DNA of 64,000 nucleotides from Streptomyces sp. P9-A2 (GTDB taxonomy: Bacteria > Actinomycetota > Actinomycetes > Streptomycetales > Streptomycetaceae): positions 7,192,001-7,256,000 of the forward strand of contig NZ_JAZIFX010000001.1 in assembly GCF_036634175.1 (NCBI RefSeq), read 5' to 3'. Below the pieces are notes generated by a model. It saw only the letters and a program-made list of their open reading frames with translations. It did not search any database and was not told the origin of the DNA. Below are positions 25,648-34,011 of this stretch, one piece after another. Position 1 is the stretch's first letter. The number at the start of each line of letters is the position of its first letter. Position numbers and translations under genes: made by a program.

Positions 25648-26034
25648 TCAGTGCCCTTCTGCGGGGGCGGCGACGTCAGTGAGGCGTTCGGCCTCCGTCC
25701 ACAAGCACGCCGTGACCGTTTTGTCCTGGGCGCTGCGGGGCAGGGGGGCGGGCTTGGTCGGGCCGACCATCGCCCAGCGCGGGCCGTAGTAGCCGGTGGC
25801 CTCGGCGTCGGGATTGGTGGTCGCGTACAGCAAGGGCTCCGCGCCCTGTTCCGGGCCCTGGGACGGCACGATCTTGTACAGCACTGATTCGAGCAGGTCG
25901 GGTCGGCCGCCGTTCAGGGTCGGGCCGGACGTCATCAGGGTGGTGCGGGTGTAGCCGAGGTGCGCGCCGGCCGACAGCAGCGGCCGGCCTTGCTGGGCCG
26001 CGAGGTCGGCCAGGTGCACCATCATCGCCGTCAT
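25648..26034 (-). pseudogene. C-terminal fragment of a short-chain dehydrogenase
   Basis: About 128 residues correspond to the last third of an SDR: MMVHLADLAAQQGRPLLSAG, HLGYTRTTLM, and NPDAEATGYYGPRWAMVGPT. The Rossmann motif and YxxxK are missing. Upstream, the open frame continues into the 102-bp repeat copy C (RFTPRLNRNDWLRSGRYTC), sequence that does not belong to an SDR. The fragment therefore looks fused to foreign 5' DNA by recombination. A chimeric protein could still be translated, but enzymatic activity is not expected. Confidence 0.6.
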
Positions 26035-26076
26035 ACAGCGTTCGCACGTGTACCGCCCCGAGCGGAGCCAGTCGTT

Positions 26077-26178
26077 CCGGTTCAGCCGCGGCGTGAACCG
26101 TTCACCGGCAGGGGTGGTTGTGCTGCGGTCGTGTACTCACGGTGGCGTGCCGTGGCCTAGCGTGACCAGTGGTGACGC
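26077..26178. repeat. 102-bp direct repeat, copy C
   Basis: Matches 12208-12309 with few differences. The perfect inverted repeat GTGAAC-C-GTTCAC sits at 26093-26105. It lies 80 bp upstream of the XRE regulator gene (plus) and leads on the minus strand into the SDR fragment. It is probably the divergent control region of an ATP-binding/XRE-DUF397 locus. Confidence 0.7.
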
Positions 26179-26258
26179 GCCGACGCGAACCCTTCGTACG
26201 CGGCGGCACGCGACGGTGCACGGAGCGGCCGGGAACGGCACGGGGAGAGGCGCGGGAC

Positions 26259-27158
26259 ATGACGAGCGTGCGGGATGAAGAGACGGGTCAGGGACAGGCG
26301 GCGGTGCCGGTACCGGTGCAGGGCGGTCAGGGGCAGGGGAGCGGGAAGCCCGGGGACGAGCCGGGGGCGGGCGTGGTGACCGCGTTCGGACGGCAGTTGA
26401 AGCTGCTGCGCATCCGGGCGGGCCTGGAGCGACCGGAGTTCGGCAAGCGGATGGGCTACTCGCCCGAGACGGTGGCCTCGATCGAGCAGGGGCGGCGGAT
26501 TCCGCAGGCGCGGTTCATCGAGAAGGCGGATGAGGTGTTGGGGGCTGGGGGGTTGCTCACGGCCTTGAAGGAGGAGGTGGGGAAGGCTCAATATCCGGCG
26601 TTCTTCCGGGATGCGGCACGACTGGAAGCAGACGCGCAGGAGCTGTTTCTGTATGCAATGCAGGCGGTACCAGGACTCTTGCAGACTGAGGAGTACACCC
26701 GCGCCCTGCTCACCATGCGGCGCCCGTTGTTGGAGGAGGTGACGATCGAACAGCGCGTGGCCGCACGTTTGTCGCGCCAAGATGTCTTCGGTCGCTGGCC
26801 GTCGCCGCTGATGAGCTTCGTGATCGAGGAAGCGGTGTTGCACAAGCCGTTCGGTGGTACTGGGGTGTTGAGGGGTGTCCTGGAGAACATCCTGCTGGTC
26901 GGGCACAAGCGCAACGTGGAGATCCAGGTCATGCCGAACGACCGGGAGGACAACGCCGGTGTTGACGGCCCCTTCACGCTCATCACGACGAAGAAGGGCG
27001 ACCAGATTGCTTACCTGGAAGTCCAGGGGCGCAGCATCCTGGTTACTGACCGAGATGAAGTGCGAGCCATCTCGGCACGTTATGGGATCATCCGAAGCCA
27101 GGCTCTCGCCCCGAGAGAGTCCCTGGGATTCGTAGAGAAGGTGCTGGGAGAGCTATGA
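26259..27158 (+). CDS. XRE-family regulator with DUF5753 domain
   Basis: 299 aa. After a Gln/Gly-rich lead of 40 residues comes an XRE helix-turn-helix (FGRQLKLLRIRAGLERPEFG, YSPETVASIEQGRRIP), then the DUF5753 domain with its marks (PGLLQTEEYTRALL, FVIEEAVLHKPFGG, VQVMP-like IQVMPNDRED and GPFTLI). The ATG at 26259 has GGAGAGG upstream. It overlaps the DUF397 gene by 4 bp (ATGA). XRE-DUF397 pairs are abundant in Streptomyces, related to the WhiJ/BldB circuitry, and behave like a regulator with a small partner. Confidence 0.9.
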   Translation: MTSVRDEETGQGQAAVPVPVQGGQGQGSGKPGDEPGAGVVTAFGRQLKLLRIRAGLERPEFGKRMGYSPETVASIEQGRRIPQARFIEKADEVLGAGGLLTALKEEVGKAQYPAFFRDAARLEADAQELFLYAMQAVPGLLQTEEYTRALLTMRRPLLEEVTIEQRVAARLSRQDVFGRWPSPLMSFVIEEAVLHKPFGGTGVLRGVLENILLVGHKRNVEIQVMPNDREDNAGVDGPFTLITTKKGDQIAYLEVQGRSILVTDRDEVRAISARYGIIRSQALAPRESLGFVEKVLGEL

Positions 27159-27415
27159 ACACGGGTGAGTCGTTCCCTCCGGTCTCGGAGGCCACGTGGT
27201 TCAAGAGCAGTTACAGCAGCGGCGAAGGTGGGGAATGCCTGGAAGTCGCTTGGCGGAAGAGCAGCTACAGCGGTGCCGAGGGCGGTGAATGCATCGAGAT
27301 TGCCGAGGCGCGCGGAGCGGTGCTGATCCGGGACTCGAAGCGAACCAGCGGCCCTGTCCTTGCCGTTGGTGTAGAGGCATGGGCTGGGTTCGTGGGGCTG
27401 GCCGCCGGGCGCTGA
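27155..27415 (+). CDS. DUF397 protein with duplicated motif
   Basis: 86 aa. The usual first block of DUF397 occurs twice in tandem, WFKSSYSSGEGGECLEVA and WRKSSYSGAEGGECIEIA, followed by VLIRDSKRTSGPVLA and the terminal AWAGFVGLAAGR. The duplication looks like an in-frame repeat of about 50 bp. Translation is coupled to the XRE gene (ATGA overlap). It is probably the partner that modulates that regulator. Confidence 0.9.
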   Translation: MNTGESFPPVSEATWFKSSYSSGEGGECLEVAWRKSSYSGAEGGECIEIAEARGAVLIRDSKRTSGPVLAVGVEAWAGFVGLAAGR

Positions 27416-27432
27416 CCGGCGGCAGGATGTAC

Positions 27433-27472
27433 GAAGGAAGGGGTCCGGCGTGCACGCCGGACCCCTTCCTTC
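27433..27472. terminator. Bidirectional terminator hairpin
   Basis: GAAGGAAGGGGTCCGGCG (27433-27450), loop TGCA, and its exact complement at 27455-27472. The 18-bp perfect stem lies between the convergent DUF397 and hsdR genes. Confidence 0.9.
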
Positions 27473-27482
27473 GCCTCGCGTC

Positions 27483-30400
27483 TCAGAAGTCGTCCAGACC
27501 TTCCTCGCTGCGGATCATCCGCCAGGCCGCGCGGCGAGCGCTGCGGTCCAGGTTGGACTTGAACTCGCGGTCGGCGCCGAAGTAGCGCTTGCCGAGGGTG
27601 TCGATGGTGGACACGTGGTCCATCATGTTCTCCTCGAACTTCTTGTCGTAGACGAGGCCGAAGTTCTCCTCGTCGTTGACGACGGCGGCGGCGCGGACCT
27701 TCGGGTCCTCGTTGGTGAGGTTGAAGACGGGCAGAAGGTCCGTCTCGGTGAAGTCCGTACCGAACTTGGCGTTGAACTTGTCGATCAGTTCGGACAGCAG
27801 GGACTTCTCGTCGTCCTTGGCTCCGCCCACGCCGTGGCCGAAGCCCTTGAGTTCGGCGGCGCCCTCGGGGGTGAGGGCCACGTCGTGCTCGCCGGTCTTC
27901 TCGACGCGCAGGTGGCTCAGGTCGACCTCGCCTATGTCCACACCACCGTCGGCCCGGTGGGGGAGACGGTTGAGGAGGTAGCGGCCGTAGAGGTGCAGGC
28001 GCTCCAACTCGGGGTCGTGGTACGGCACGATCTGCGCGAGGAAGCCGTACTTGCGGACGTAGTCGTTGAGATGGGCGCGGAACTCCTCCGCCGTCTCGAC
28101 GTCGTCCTCCTCCTCGCTGTCCATCAGCGTGGTGAAGCGGGTGACGGCGGGGGAGAGGAGCCGGTACAACTCGGCGTGCAGCTTCTCCCACTTGGCCTGG
28201 GAGCCGCCGGCCTTCTCCTTCGCCTCGAAGTACGCCGTGGCGAACTCGTCCATGTCCTGCTCCGAGATGATCGGCGCGGACATGACCCGGCTCTGGGCCG
28301 TGTAGAGGAGGTTGGGGTCGGAGGGGAGGGTGTGCGCCTCCTCGAAGTACGGGCGGAACGCTTCCTGGATGTCCTCGGCCTTGTTGACGAAGTCCAGGAC
28401 GGCGAGGTCGGCCTGCGCCTTGCGTTCGGCGGTGCGGTTGAGGCGGGAGAGGGTCTGCACGGCCGCGATGCCGGTCAGCGTCTTGTTGACGTACATGGTG
28501 GTGAGGAGCGGCTGGTCGAAGCCGGTCTGGTACTTCTCGGCGACGACCAGAATCCGGTACTCCTGCTGCCCCTTGCCGCCGGCCTTCACGGCCTTGTCGT
28601 CGGCGCGGGTGTACGCGAACGCCTTTGGTAGCCCGCTCTCGGACAGCCCGCCGTTCTCCTTGCTCTCGGTCGTCTCCTCACCGTCGATGGTGAGGGAGCC
28701 GGAGAAGGCGACGAGGACGCCGAGGTCCGGGTACTTGGTGTCGTACGCGCGGTCCTCGATGTAACTCTGGATCTGGCGAGCCATCTGCACGGCGGAGTGC
28801 CGGGAGGCGGTGACCACCATGGACTTGGCCCGCCCGCCGAGCCGGCCGCGGGTGTGGGCGACGAAGTGCTCGACGATCACCTGCGCGTGCTGCGAGACCG
28901 TGTGCTCGTGCATGAGCGCGAACCGGGCGAGCAGGCTGTTCGCCTTGGAGGGGGCGACCTCCTTCTCGTCGCGGTTCAGGTTCGCGAGCTTCCAGTAGGT
29001 GTTGTACGTGACGTAATTGCGCAGCGGGTCGAGGATGAAGCCTTCCTCGATGGCCTGACGCATGGAGTACGTGTGGAAGGGGCGGTAGACGGACTCGCCG
29101 TTCTCCGTGCCCTCCGTGCCGAAGAGTTCGAGGGTCTTGGCCTTCGGGGTGGCGGTGAACGCGAAGTAGGAGAGGTTCGCGGCCTGTGAGCGCTCCACCG
29201 CCTTCGCCTTCAGCTTGGCGTCCACGGTGAGAGTGGTCGAGCCCTGGTCCTCAGTGTCGGCGTCCAGACCGAGGTCTCGCAGCGCGGACTTCACGGCGGT
29301 GGCGGCGTCGCCGGACTGCGAGGAGTGCGCCTCGTCCACGACGATCGCGAAGCGACTGCCCTTGATCTCGGTGGGGTTGCGCTTGACGTAGTCGAGCAGG
29401 GCGGGGAACGAGTGCAGCGTGACGGTGACGATCTTGCCGGTGTCCCGGGAGAGCGCGCGGGCGAGCTGTTCGCTCTTCGCGCCGTGCTTCTCGTCGACCT
29501 TCACGACCAGGCCGTCGGTCTGCGAGAAGTTGCCGACGGTTTCCCGGAGTTGGGCGTCCAGGTTGCGACGGTCGGTGATGACGATGACCTTGTCGAAGAC
29601 CGGTTCGCCGGGAGTGATGCGCTGGTTGGCGAGCGCATCGGGGTCGAGGACGGTCGGGTCCGTGTCGGCGTGCAGGTCGCTCAGGCGGTGGGTCAGCCAG
29701 CCGATGGTGTTCGACTTGCCGGAGCCGGCGGAGGCCATGACGAGGTAGTTCTGCCCCGCGCCGTGCGTCGCCGCGTGTGCGGTCAGCTTCTTGACCACGT
29801 CCCACTGGTGGAAGCGCGGGAAGATCGTCGACTTGGTGGTGCCGCCGCCGGGTGTCTTGTGCTTCTGCTGGTGCACGAAACGCTGGAGGAGGTCCAGCCA
29901 GTTGTCGCGCTGCCAGACGTGCTCCCAGAGGTACGACGTGGTGTACGTGCCGTGGAGGGTCGGTGCGGGGTTGCCGGCGCCGCCGGGCTGACCAGGGCCG
30001 TTCGAACCGGTGTTGAACGGCAAGAACTGGGTGCTCTTGCCGCGCAGTTGTGTCGTGACGAACACCAGGTCAGGGTCGACGGCGAAGTTCGCGATGACCC
30101 GGCGGGTGAAGATCAGCTCGGTCGGGTCGCGGTCGGTCCGGTACTGCTCCTTGGCCTGATCGACGCCCTGCCCGGTGAGCGGGTTCTTCAACTCGGCCGT
30201 GGCGACCGGGATGCCGTTGAGGAACAGGGTCAGGTCGAGCCGGTGACCCCAGTCGGCCTGCTTGGTGGCGTAGGGGAGTTCCCGGACGACGGTGAGGCGG
30301 TTGGCTCGGTAACCGTCGAGAACGGAGTCCGCGGAGATCAGGTTCGGCTTGAAGTAGGCGACGTGGAGGCGAACTCCGCGATCCTTGACGCCGTTCCGGA

Positions 30401-30665
30401 GGACGTGCAGCAACCCGTCGTCGGCGATGGCCCGGTCGAGCCGCTGGGCGAACCCACGCTGGGCCTCGTTGGGGTCGCCGCCGTAGACGATGAGGAGGTC
30501 GTCCCACTCGTCGGGCTGGGTCGCCCCGAGGAAGGTGAACAGCTCGTTGGTGTCGAGCCCGAGATCGGCTTGGTAGTCGCTGGGGCTCGCCTCCCGCCAA
30601 CCGCGCTCACAGAGCGCCGCAACAATGGCTGCCCCGAAGGAAGACTCGTCGTGCACGGGGCTCAT
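27483..30665 (-). CDS. hsdR: Type I restriction endonuclease subunit R
   Basis: 1060 aa motor and nuclease subunit of a type I restriction enzyme. The N-terminal PD-(D/E)xK nuclease shows Asp144 in RLDLTLFLNG and Glu158/Lys160 in ELKNP. The SF2 helicase core has Walker A ASAGSGKS (311-318), DEAH (444-447), FTATPK and the AEKYQTGFDQPLLTTMYVNK region of motif V/VI. The C-terminal part (about 790-1060) is helical, for assembly with HsdM/HsdS. The ATG at 30665 overlaps the stop of hsdS (ATGA). Together with hsdS and hsdM it cuts unmodified incoming DNA after ATP-driven translocation. Confidence 0.93.
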   Translation of the reverse strand: MSPVHDESSFGAAIVAALCERGWREASPSDYQADLGLDTNELFTFLGATQPDEWDDLLIVYGGDPNEAQRGFAQRLDRAIADDGLLHVLRNGVKDRGVRLHVAYFKPNLISADSVLDGYRANRLTVVRELPYATKQADWGHRLDLTLFLNGIPVATAELKNPLTGQGVDQAKEQYRTDRDPTELIFTRRVIANFAVDPDLVFVTTQLRGKSTQFLPFNTGSNGPGQPGGAGNPAPTLHGTYTTSYLWEHVWQRDNWLDLLQRFVHQQKHKTPGGGTTKSTIFPRFHQWDVVKKLTAHAATHGAGQNYLVMASAGSGKSNTIGWLTHRLSDLHADTDPTVLDPDALANQRITPGEPVFDKVIVITDRRNLDAQLRETVGNFSQTDGLVVKVDEKHGAKSEQLARALSRDTGKIVTVTLHSFPALLDYVKRNPTEIKGSRFAIVVDEAHSSQSGDAATAVKSALRDLGLDADTEDQGSTTLTVDAKLKAKAVERSQAANLSYFAFTATPKAKTLELFGTEGTENGESVYRPFHTYSMRQAIEEGFILDPLRNYVTYNTYWKLANLNRDEKEVAPSKANSLLARFALMHEHTVSQHAQVIVEHFVAHTRGRLGGRAKSMVVTASRHSAVQMARQIQSYIEDRAYDTKYPDLGVLVAFSGSLTIDGEETTESKENGGLSESGLPKAFAYTRADDKAVKAGGKGQQEYRILVVAEKYQTGFDQPLLTTMYVNKTLTGIAAVQTLSRLNRTAERKAQADLAVLDFVNKAEDIQEAFRPYFEEAHTLPSDPNLLYTAQSRVMSAPIISEQDMDEFATAYFEAKEKAGGSQAKWEKLHAELYRLLSPAVTRFTTLMDSEEEDDVETAEEFRAHLNDYVRKYGFLAQIVPYHDPELERLHLYGRYLLNRLPHRADGGVDIGEVDLSHLRVEKTGEHDVALTPEGAAELKGFGHGVGGAKDDEKSLLSELIDKFNAKFGTDFTETDLLPVFNLTNEDPKVRAAAVVNDEENFGLVYDKKFEENMMDHVSTIDTLGKRYFGADREFKSNLDRSARRAAWRMIRSEEGLDDF

Positions 30666-31906
30666 CCGGCGACTCCTTCGGTCACGTTGCGCCCGCTGGC
30701 GGTGGCCACGTCGAACTGGCCGGTTACGGCGGCGGTAATGAGGGCTTGGCGGCGTTCTTTCAAGAGAGTGATTTGCTCTGACATAGCACGATGAAGCGTC
30801 TCTCTTTGGCTCAAGGTATCTGTGATCCGTGCCGCGGCCTCTTCCTGTGCTGCCAGCGAAGGAACATCTAGAACAAGGTTGGCAATATCGCCAAGCCCCA
30901 GACCAGCCTTGGTCCCTCCATAACTGTTCATCCGCAGCGTCTGTCGCGATCGTGCGGACTTGAGCGCGTACGCAAGCCACTGAGAGCAGGTAGCCGGAAT
31001 CGGTCGGATGAGAGCGATGTGTTGGCTAACGTTTCCGTTAGCGCCGCGTTCATCGACCAAGGCAACCGATCCGATGTCTGCGGTGATGCTAATAAGGATG
31101 TCACCTACTTGAGTGCGTGACCTTTCACGTTCTGGCCCGGGTTCCGCAGCGACGTAGAGCGAGTCTCGGAGATCGAGCCGGACACCCCGCCTTGGGATGT
31201 TAGTGATCCGCAGGAATAGGCTGCCGCTTTCGGCGGCCAGGTCCCCCCAACCGCGCGGCCCGCTTGTGATCTTCGTTGCCAGATGCTTGAGGCGAGTAGG
31301 CTGACCGCCGGTGCGGTCGAGCGTCTCGGTGATGGTGCTTTTGTCGGATTCTTGAAGTAGTGCCATTTGCTGCGCTCGATGCGTAAGCAAGCCATCGAGA
31401 CGCACTGTCTCGGTGTCGAGGAAGTCGGCGATGCGGTGCTGTGTTTCCAAGGGTAGTAGGGGGATCGGGGTGCCGAGCACGATGGACGTATTGAGGTTAT
31501 CCATCGTGCTACCGACCGCTAGGCGTGAGAAGTAGCTACGCGTCTCGTAGGACTGCAGGGCATATCCGGCAAAATGCGAGTCCAGTTTTCTTGGATCGGT
31601 GCGCACTCTGATGGAGCCAGTTCCGCACAGCCATCCCTCGGCTTCCTCGGAAACAACGCCTGAGCGCCCCAACTCTCCTCGTCGAGCGAAGACTAGGTCT
31701 CCTACTCGAAGTCGGTGCATGGCTAGTCTTTCTGCGGTTGAATTGGTCACCGTGATTTGCCTGTCGGCAACCAAATTTCCGTCCTTGATGTTGGACGGAT
31801 TAATGACCGGCACCCCATCTTCGATGTACTCGTCTGCGTGAAGCTGAGAACCGAATGGGCCTGTCTGTGCATCTACTGAAAAAATTTTCAATGGCGCGGA
31901 GTGCAT
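30662..31906 (-). CDS. hsdS: Type I restriction specificity subunit S
   Basis: 414 aa with the two-fold HsdS plan: target-recognition domain 1 (FGSQLHADEYIEDGVPVINP, DLVFARRGELGR), a conserved helical spacer (LPLETQHRIADFLDTETVRL), domain 2 (SGPRGWGDL, GDILISITADIGS) and the closing helix (LKERRQALITAAVTGQFDV). Each domain reads one half of a bipartite target; the target cannot be predicted. The DNA is visibly less GC-rich than its neighbours, as is usual for exchanged specificity genes. Overlaps on both sides (TGATG with hsdM, ATGA with hsdR) show a strict operon. Confidence 0.93.
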   Translation of the reverse strand: MHSAPLKIFSVDAQTGPFGSQLHADEYIEDGVPVINPSNIKDGNLVADRQITVTNSTAERLAMHRLRVGDLVFARRGELGRSGVVSEEAEGWLCGTGSIRVRTDPRKLDSHFAGYALQSYETRSYFSRLAVGSTMDNLNTSIVLGTPIPLLPLETQHRIADFLDTETVRLDGLLTHRAQQMALLQESDKSTITETLDRTGGQPTRLKHLATKITSGPRGWGDLAAESGSLFLRITNIPRRGVRLDLRDSLYVAAEPGPERERSRTQVGDILISITADIGSVALVDERGANGNVSQHIALIRPIPATCSQWLAYALKSARSRQTLRMNSYGGTKAGLGLGDIANLVLDVPSLAAQEEAAARITDTLSQRETLHRAMSEQITLLKERRQALITAAVTGQFDVATASGRNVTEGVAG

Positions 31907-33897
31907 CAGTTGGTAACCTCCCCCAACAGCTCCTGAATCTCCGCCTCCAGCGCCTTCAAATCTGCGTCGATCTCCGCCAACGGCCGAGGCGGCTCGTACA
32001 CATAGAAGTGCCGCGTGAACGGAATCTCGTACCCGATTTTCGTCTTACTGCCGTCGATCCACGCATCCGGTACATGCGGGTGGACCTCCCGCTCGAGGTA
32101 CTCCTCAACATCCTCACCCAACGGCACGTTCTCGAAGTCCCGCAACTCCGAGTCCGGCTCCGGCTTGCCCTTGACGAGCTGGACCTCGCCCTCCGGGTTT
32201 CGCATCCCAATCGCATCCCGCAGCGCCTTTAGGAACGGCGCCCCCGACGGCCATGTGGAGCCGGCCTGGATCACCGCGTCCTTCAGCGCAAGCCACGCAT
32301 CCGTCTTCTTGGCCCAACTGCTGCCCTTCAGCTCCCGGAACGCCTCCAGCATCAGCGAAGCCTGCGGCAACTTCTGGATGACCTTCGACGCCTCCAGCGC
32401 CGCCAGCGTCTCCTCCGTAAGCTCGAACCGGAGCTTCAGTGGGCGCTCGACGGTGATCCGCTGGTACCCGAACGCGGTGTTGTCGAAGACCTTCACCTTG
32501 TCGTGCAGCGGGTGTTCCGCGTCCATAGCCGCGTCCAGTGCCTCGCCGTACAGCTTGACCACCGTCGCGATGTGCTCCTTGCTCAGCGCCTTGCGCTTGT
32601 CGCCTAGTGACTTGCGCATCTTCTGCCACTGGTCGCGCGCGTCCAGCAGTACGACCTTGCCCTTGTGGTCGGGGCTCTTGCGGTTGGTCAGGATCCAGAA
32701 GTACGTCGAGATGCCGGTGTTGTAGAAGAGCTGGTCCGGCAGGGCGACGATGCCCTCGAGCCAGTCGTTCTCCAGGATCCAGCGGCGGATCTCCGACTCG
32801 CCCGAGCCCGCCCCGCCCGAGAAGAGGGGCGAGCCGTTGAAGACGATCGCGATACGCGAACCGCCCCCGCCGTTGACGTCCACCGGCTTCATCTTGGAGA
32901 TCATGTGCTGGAGGAACAGCAGTGAACCGTCGTTGATGCGCGGCAGCCCCGCCCCGAAGCGGCCGGCGTCGCCGAGCGTCGCGTGCTCCCGCTCCACCTC
33001 CTCCTTGACCTTCTTCCACTCCACGCCGAACGGCGGGTTGGCCAGCATGTAGTCGAAGGTCGAGCGGGCGTGGCCGTCGTCGGAGAAGGAGTTGCCGTAG
33101 GCGATGTTCTCCGGGTCCTGGCCCTTGATCATGAGGTCGGACCGGCAGATCGCCCAGGACTCGGGGTTGAGCTCCTGCCCGTACACCTCCACCGTGGCGT
33201 CGGGGTTGAGCTCCTTGATCAGGTCGTCCGTCGCGGAGAGCATGCCGCCCGTGCCGCAGGCCGGGTCCATGACCGTACGGACGACACCCGGGAGCTGGAG
33301 GCCGTCACCGTCCGGGGCGACCAGGAGCCGCACCATGAGCTGGATGACCTCGCGGGGCGTGAAGTGCTCACCGGCCGTCTCGTTGGACTGCTCCGCGAAG
33401 CGGCGGATCAGTTCCTCGAAGATGTAGCCCATGTTGTGGTTGGACACGACCTCGGGGCGCAGGTCCAGGTCCGTGAACTTGCCGATGGCCTGGTAGAGCA
33501 GCCCCGAGCTGTCGAGCCGCTTGATCTGCTGGGCGAACTCGAAGCGGTCGAGCACGCCACGGGCGTTGTCGGAGAAGGACCCCACGTACACCGTGAGGTT
33601 CTTCGCCGCGCTCTGCGGGTCCGCCGCGATCTTCTTCAGGGTGAGGCCGGACTTGTTGTAGAAGGAGTGGCCCGCGGCCCGGCGCAGGAAGCGGTCCGGG
33701 TCGATGTCGCCGTCCTTGTACTGCTCCGCCAGCGCCGTGACCTTCTCGCGCGTCGGCTCCAGCACGCACTCCAGCCGTCGCAGCACCGTGAACGGCAGGA
33801 TGACCTTGCCGTAGTCGGACTGCTTGTAGTCCCCCCGCAGGAGGTCGGCGACGGACCACGCGTGGTTCGCCAACTCCGTGTGCTTACTGCTGTTCAA
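31906..33897 (-). CDS. hsdM: Type I restriction DNA methyltransferase subunit M
   Basis: 663 aa N6-adenine methyltransferase. HsdM N-terminal helical domain (LANHAWSVADLLRGDYKQSD, YGKVILPFTVLRRLE), SAM site DPACGTGGML, catalytic NPPF in ANPPFGVEW, and the usual EHFTPREVIQLMVRLL. The start is uncertain. The family begins with NSSKHTELANHAWS, so the TTG at 33897 behind GGGGAT is used, but GTG at 33936 or ATG at 33993 are in frame. With hsdS it modifies host sites, and with hsdR it restricts. First gene of the operon. Confidence 0.9.
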   Translation of the reverse strand: MNSSKHTELANHAWSVADLLRGDYKQSDYGKVILPFTVLRRLECVLEPTREKVTALAEQYKDGDIDPDRFLRRAAGHSFYNKSGLTLKKIAADPQSAAKNLTVYVGSFSDNARGVLDRFEFAQQIKRLDSSGLLYQAIGKFTDLDLRPEVVSNHNMGYIFEELIRRFAEQSNETAGEHFTPREVIQLMVRLLVAPDGDGLQLPGVVRTVMDPACGTGGMLSATDDLIKELNPDATVEVYGQELNPESWAICRSDLMIKGQDPENIAYGNSFSDDGHARSTFDYMLANPPFGVEWKKVKEEVEREHATLGDAGRFGAGLPRINDGSLLFLQHMISKMKPVDVNGGGGSRIAIVFNGSPLFSGGAGSGESEIRRWILENDWLEGIVALPDQLFYNTGISTYFWILTNRKSPDHKGKVVLLDARDQWQKMRKSLGDKRKALSKEHIATVVKLYGEALDAAMDAEHPLHDKVKVFDNTAFGYQRITVERPLKLRFELTEETLAALEASKVIQKLPQASLMLEAFRELKGSSWAKKTDAWLALKDAVIQAGSTWPSGAPFLKALRDAIGMRNPEGEVQLVKGKPEPDSELRDFENVPLGEDVEEYLEREVHPHVPDAWIDGSKTKIGYEIPFTRHFYVYEPPRPLAEIDADLKALEAEIQELLGEVTN

Positions 33898-34011
33898 GTG
33901 GATCCCCGGATTCCTTCCGAAACGTCCCAACCCCACCGCCCGAGCCGAGCCAGGTCGACTGGCAGGCCGGGCGGTCCGACAAGTGTGGTCCATGGGCGAA
34001 GCCCTGTGTGC

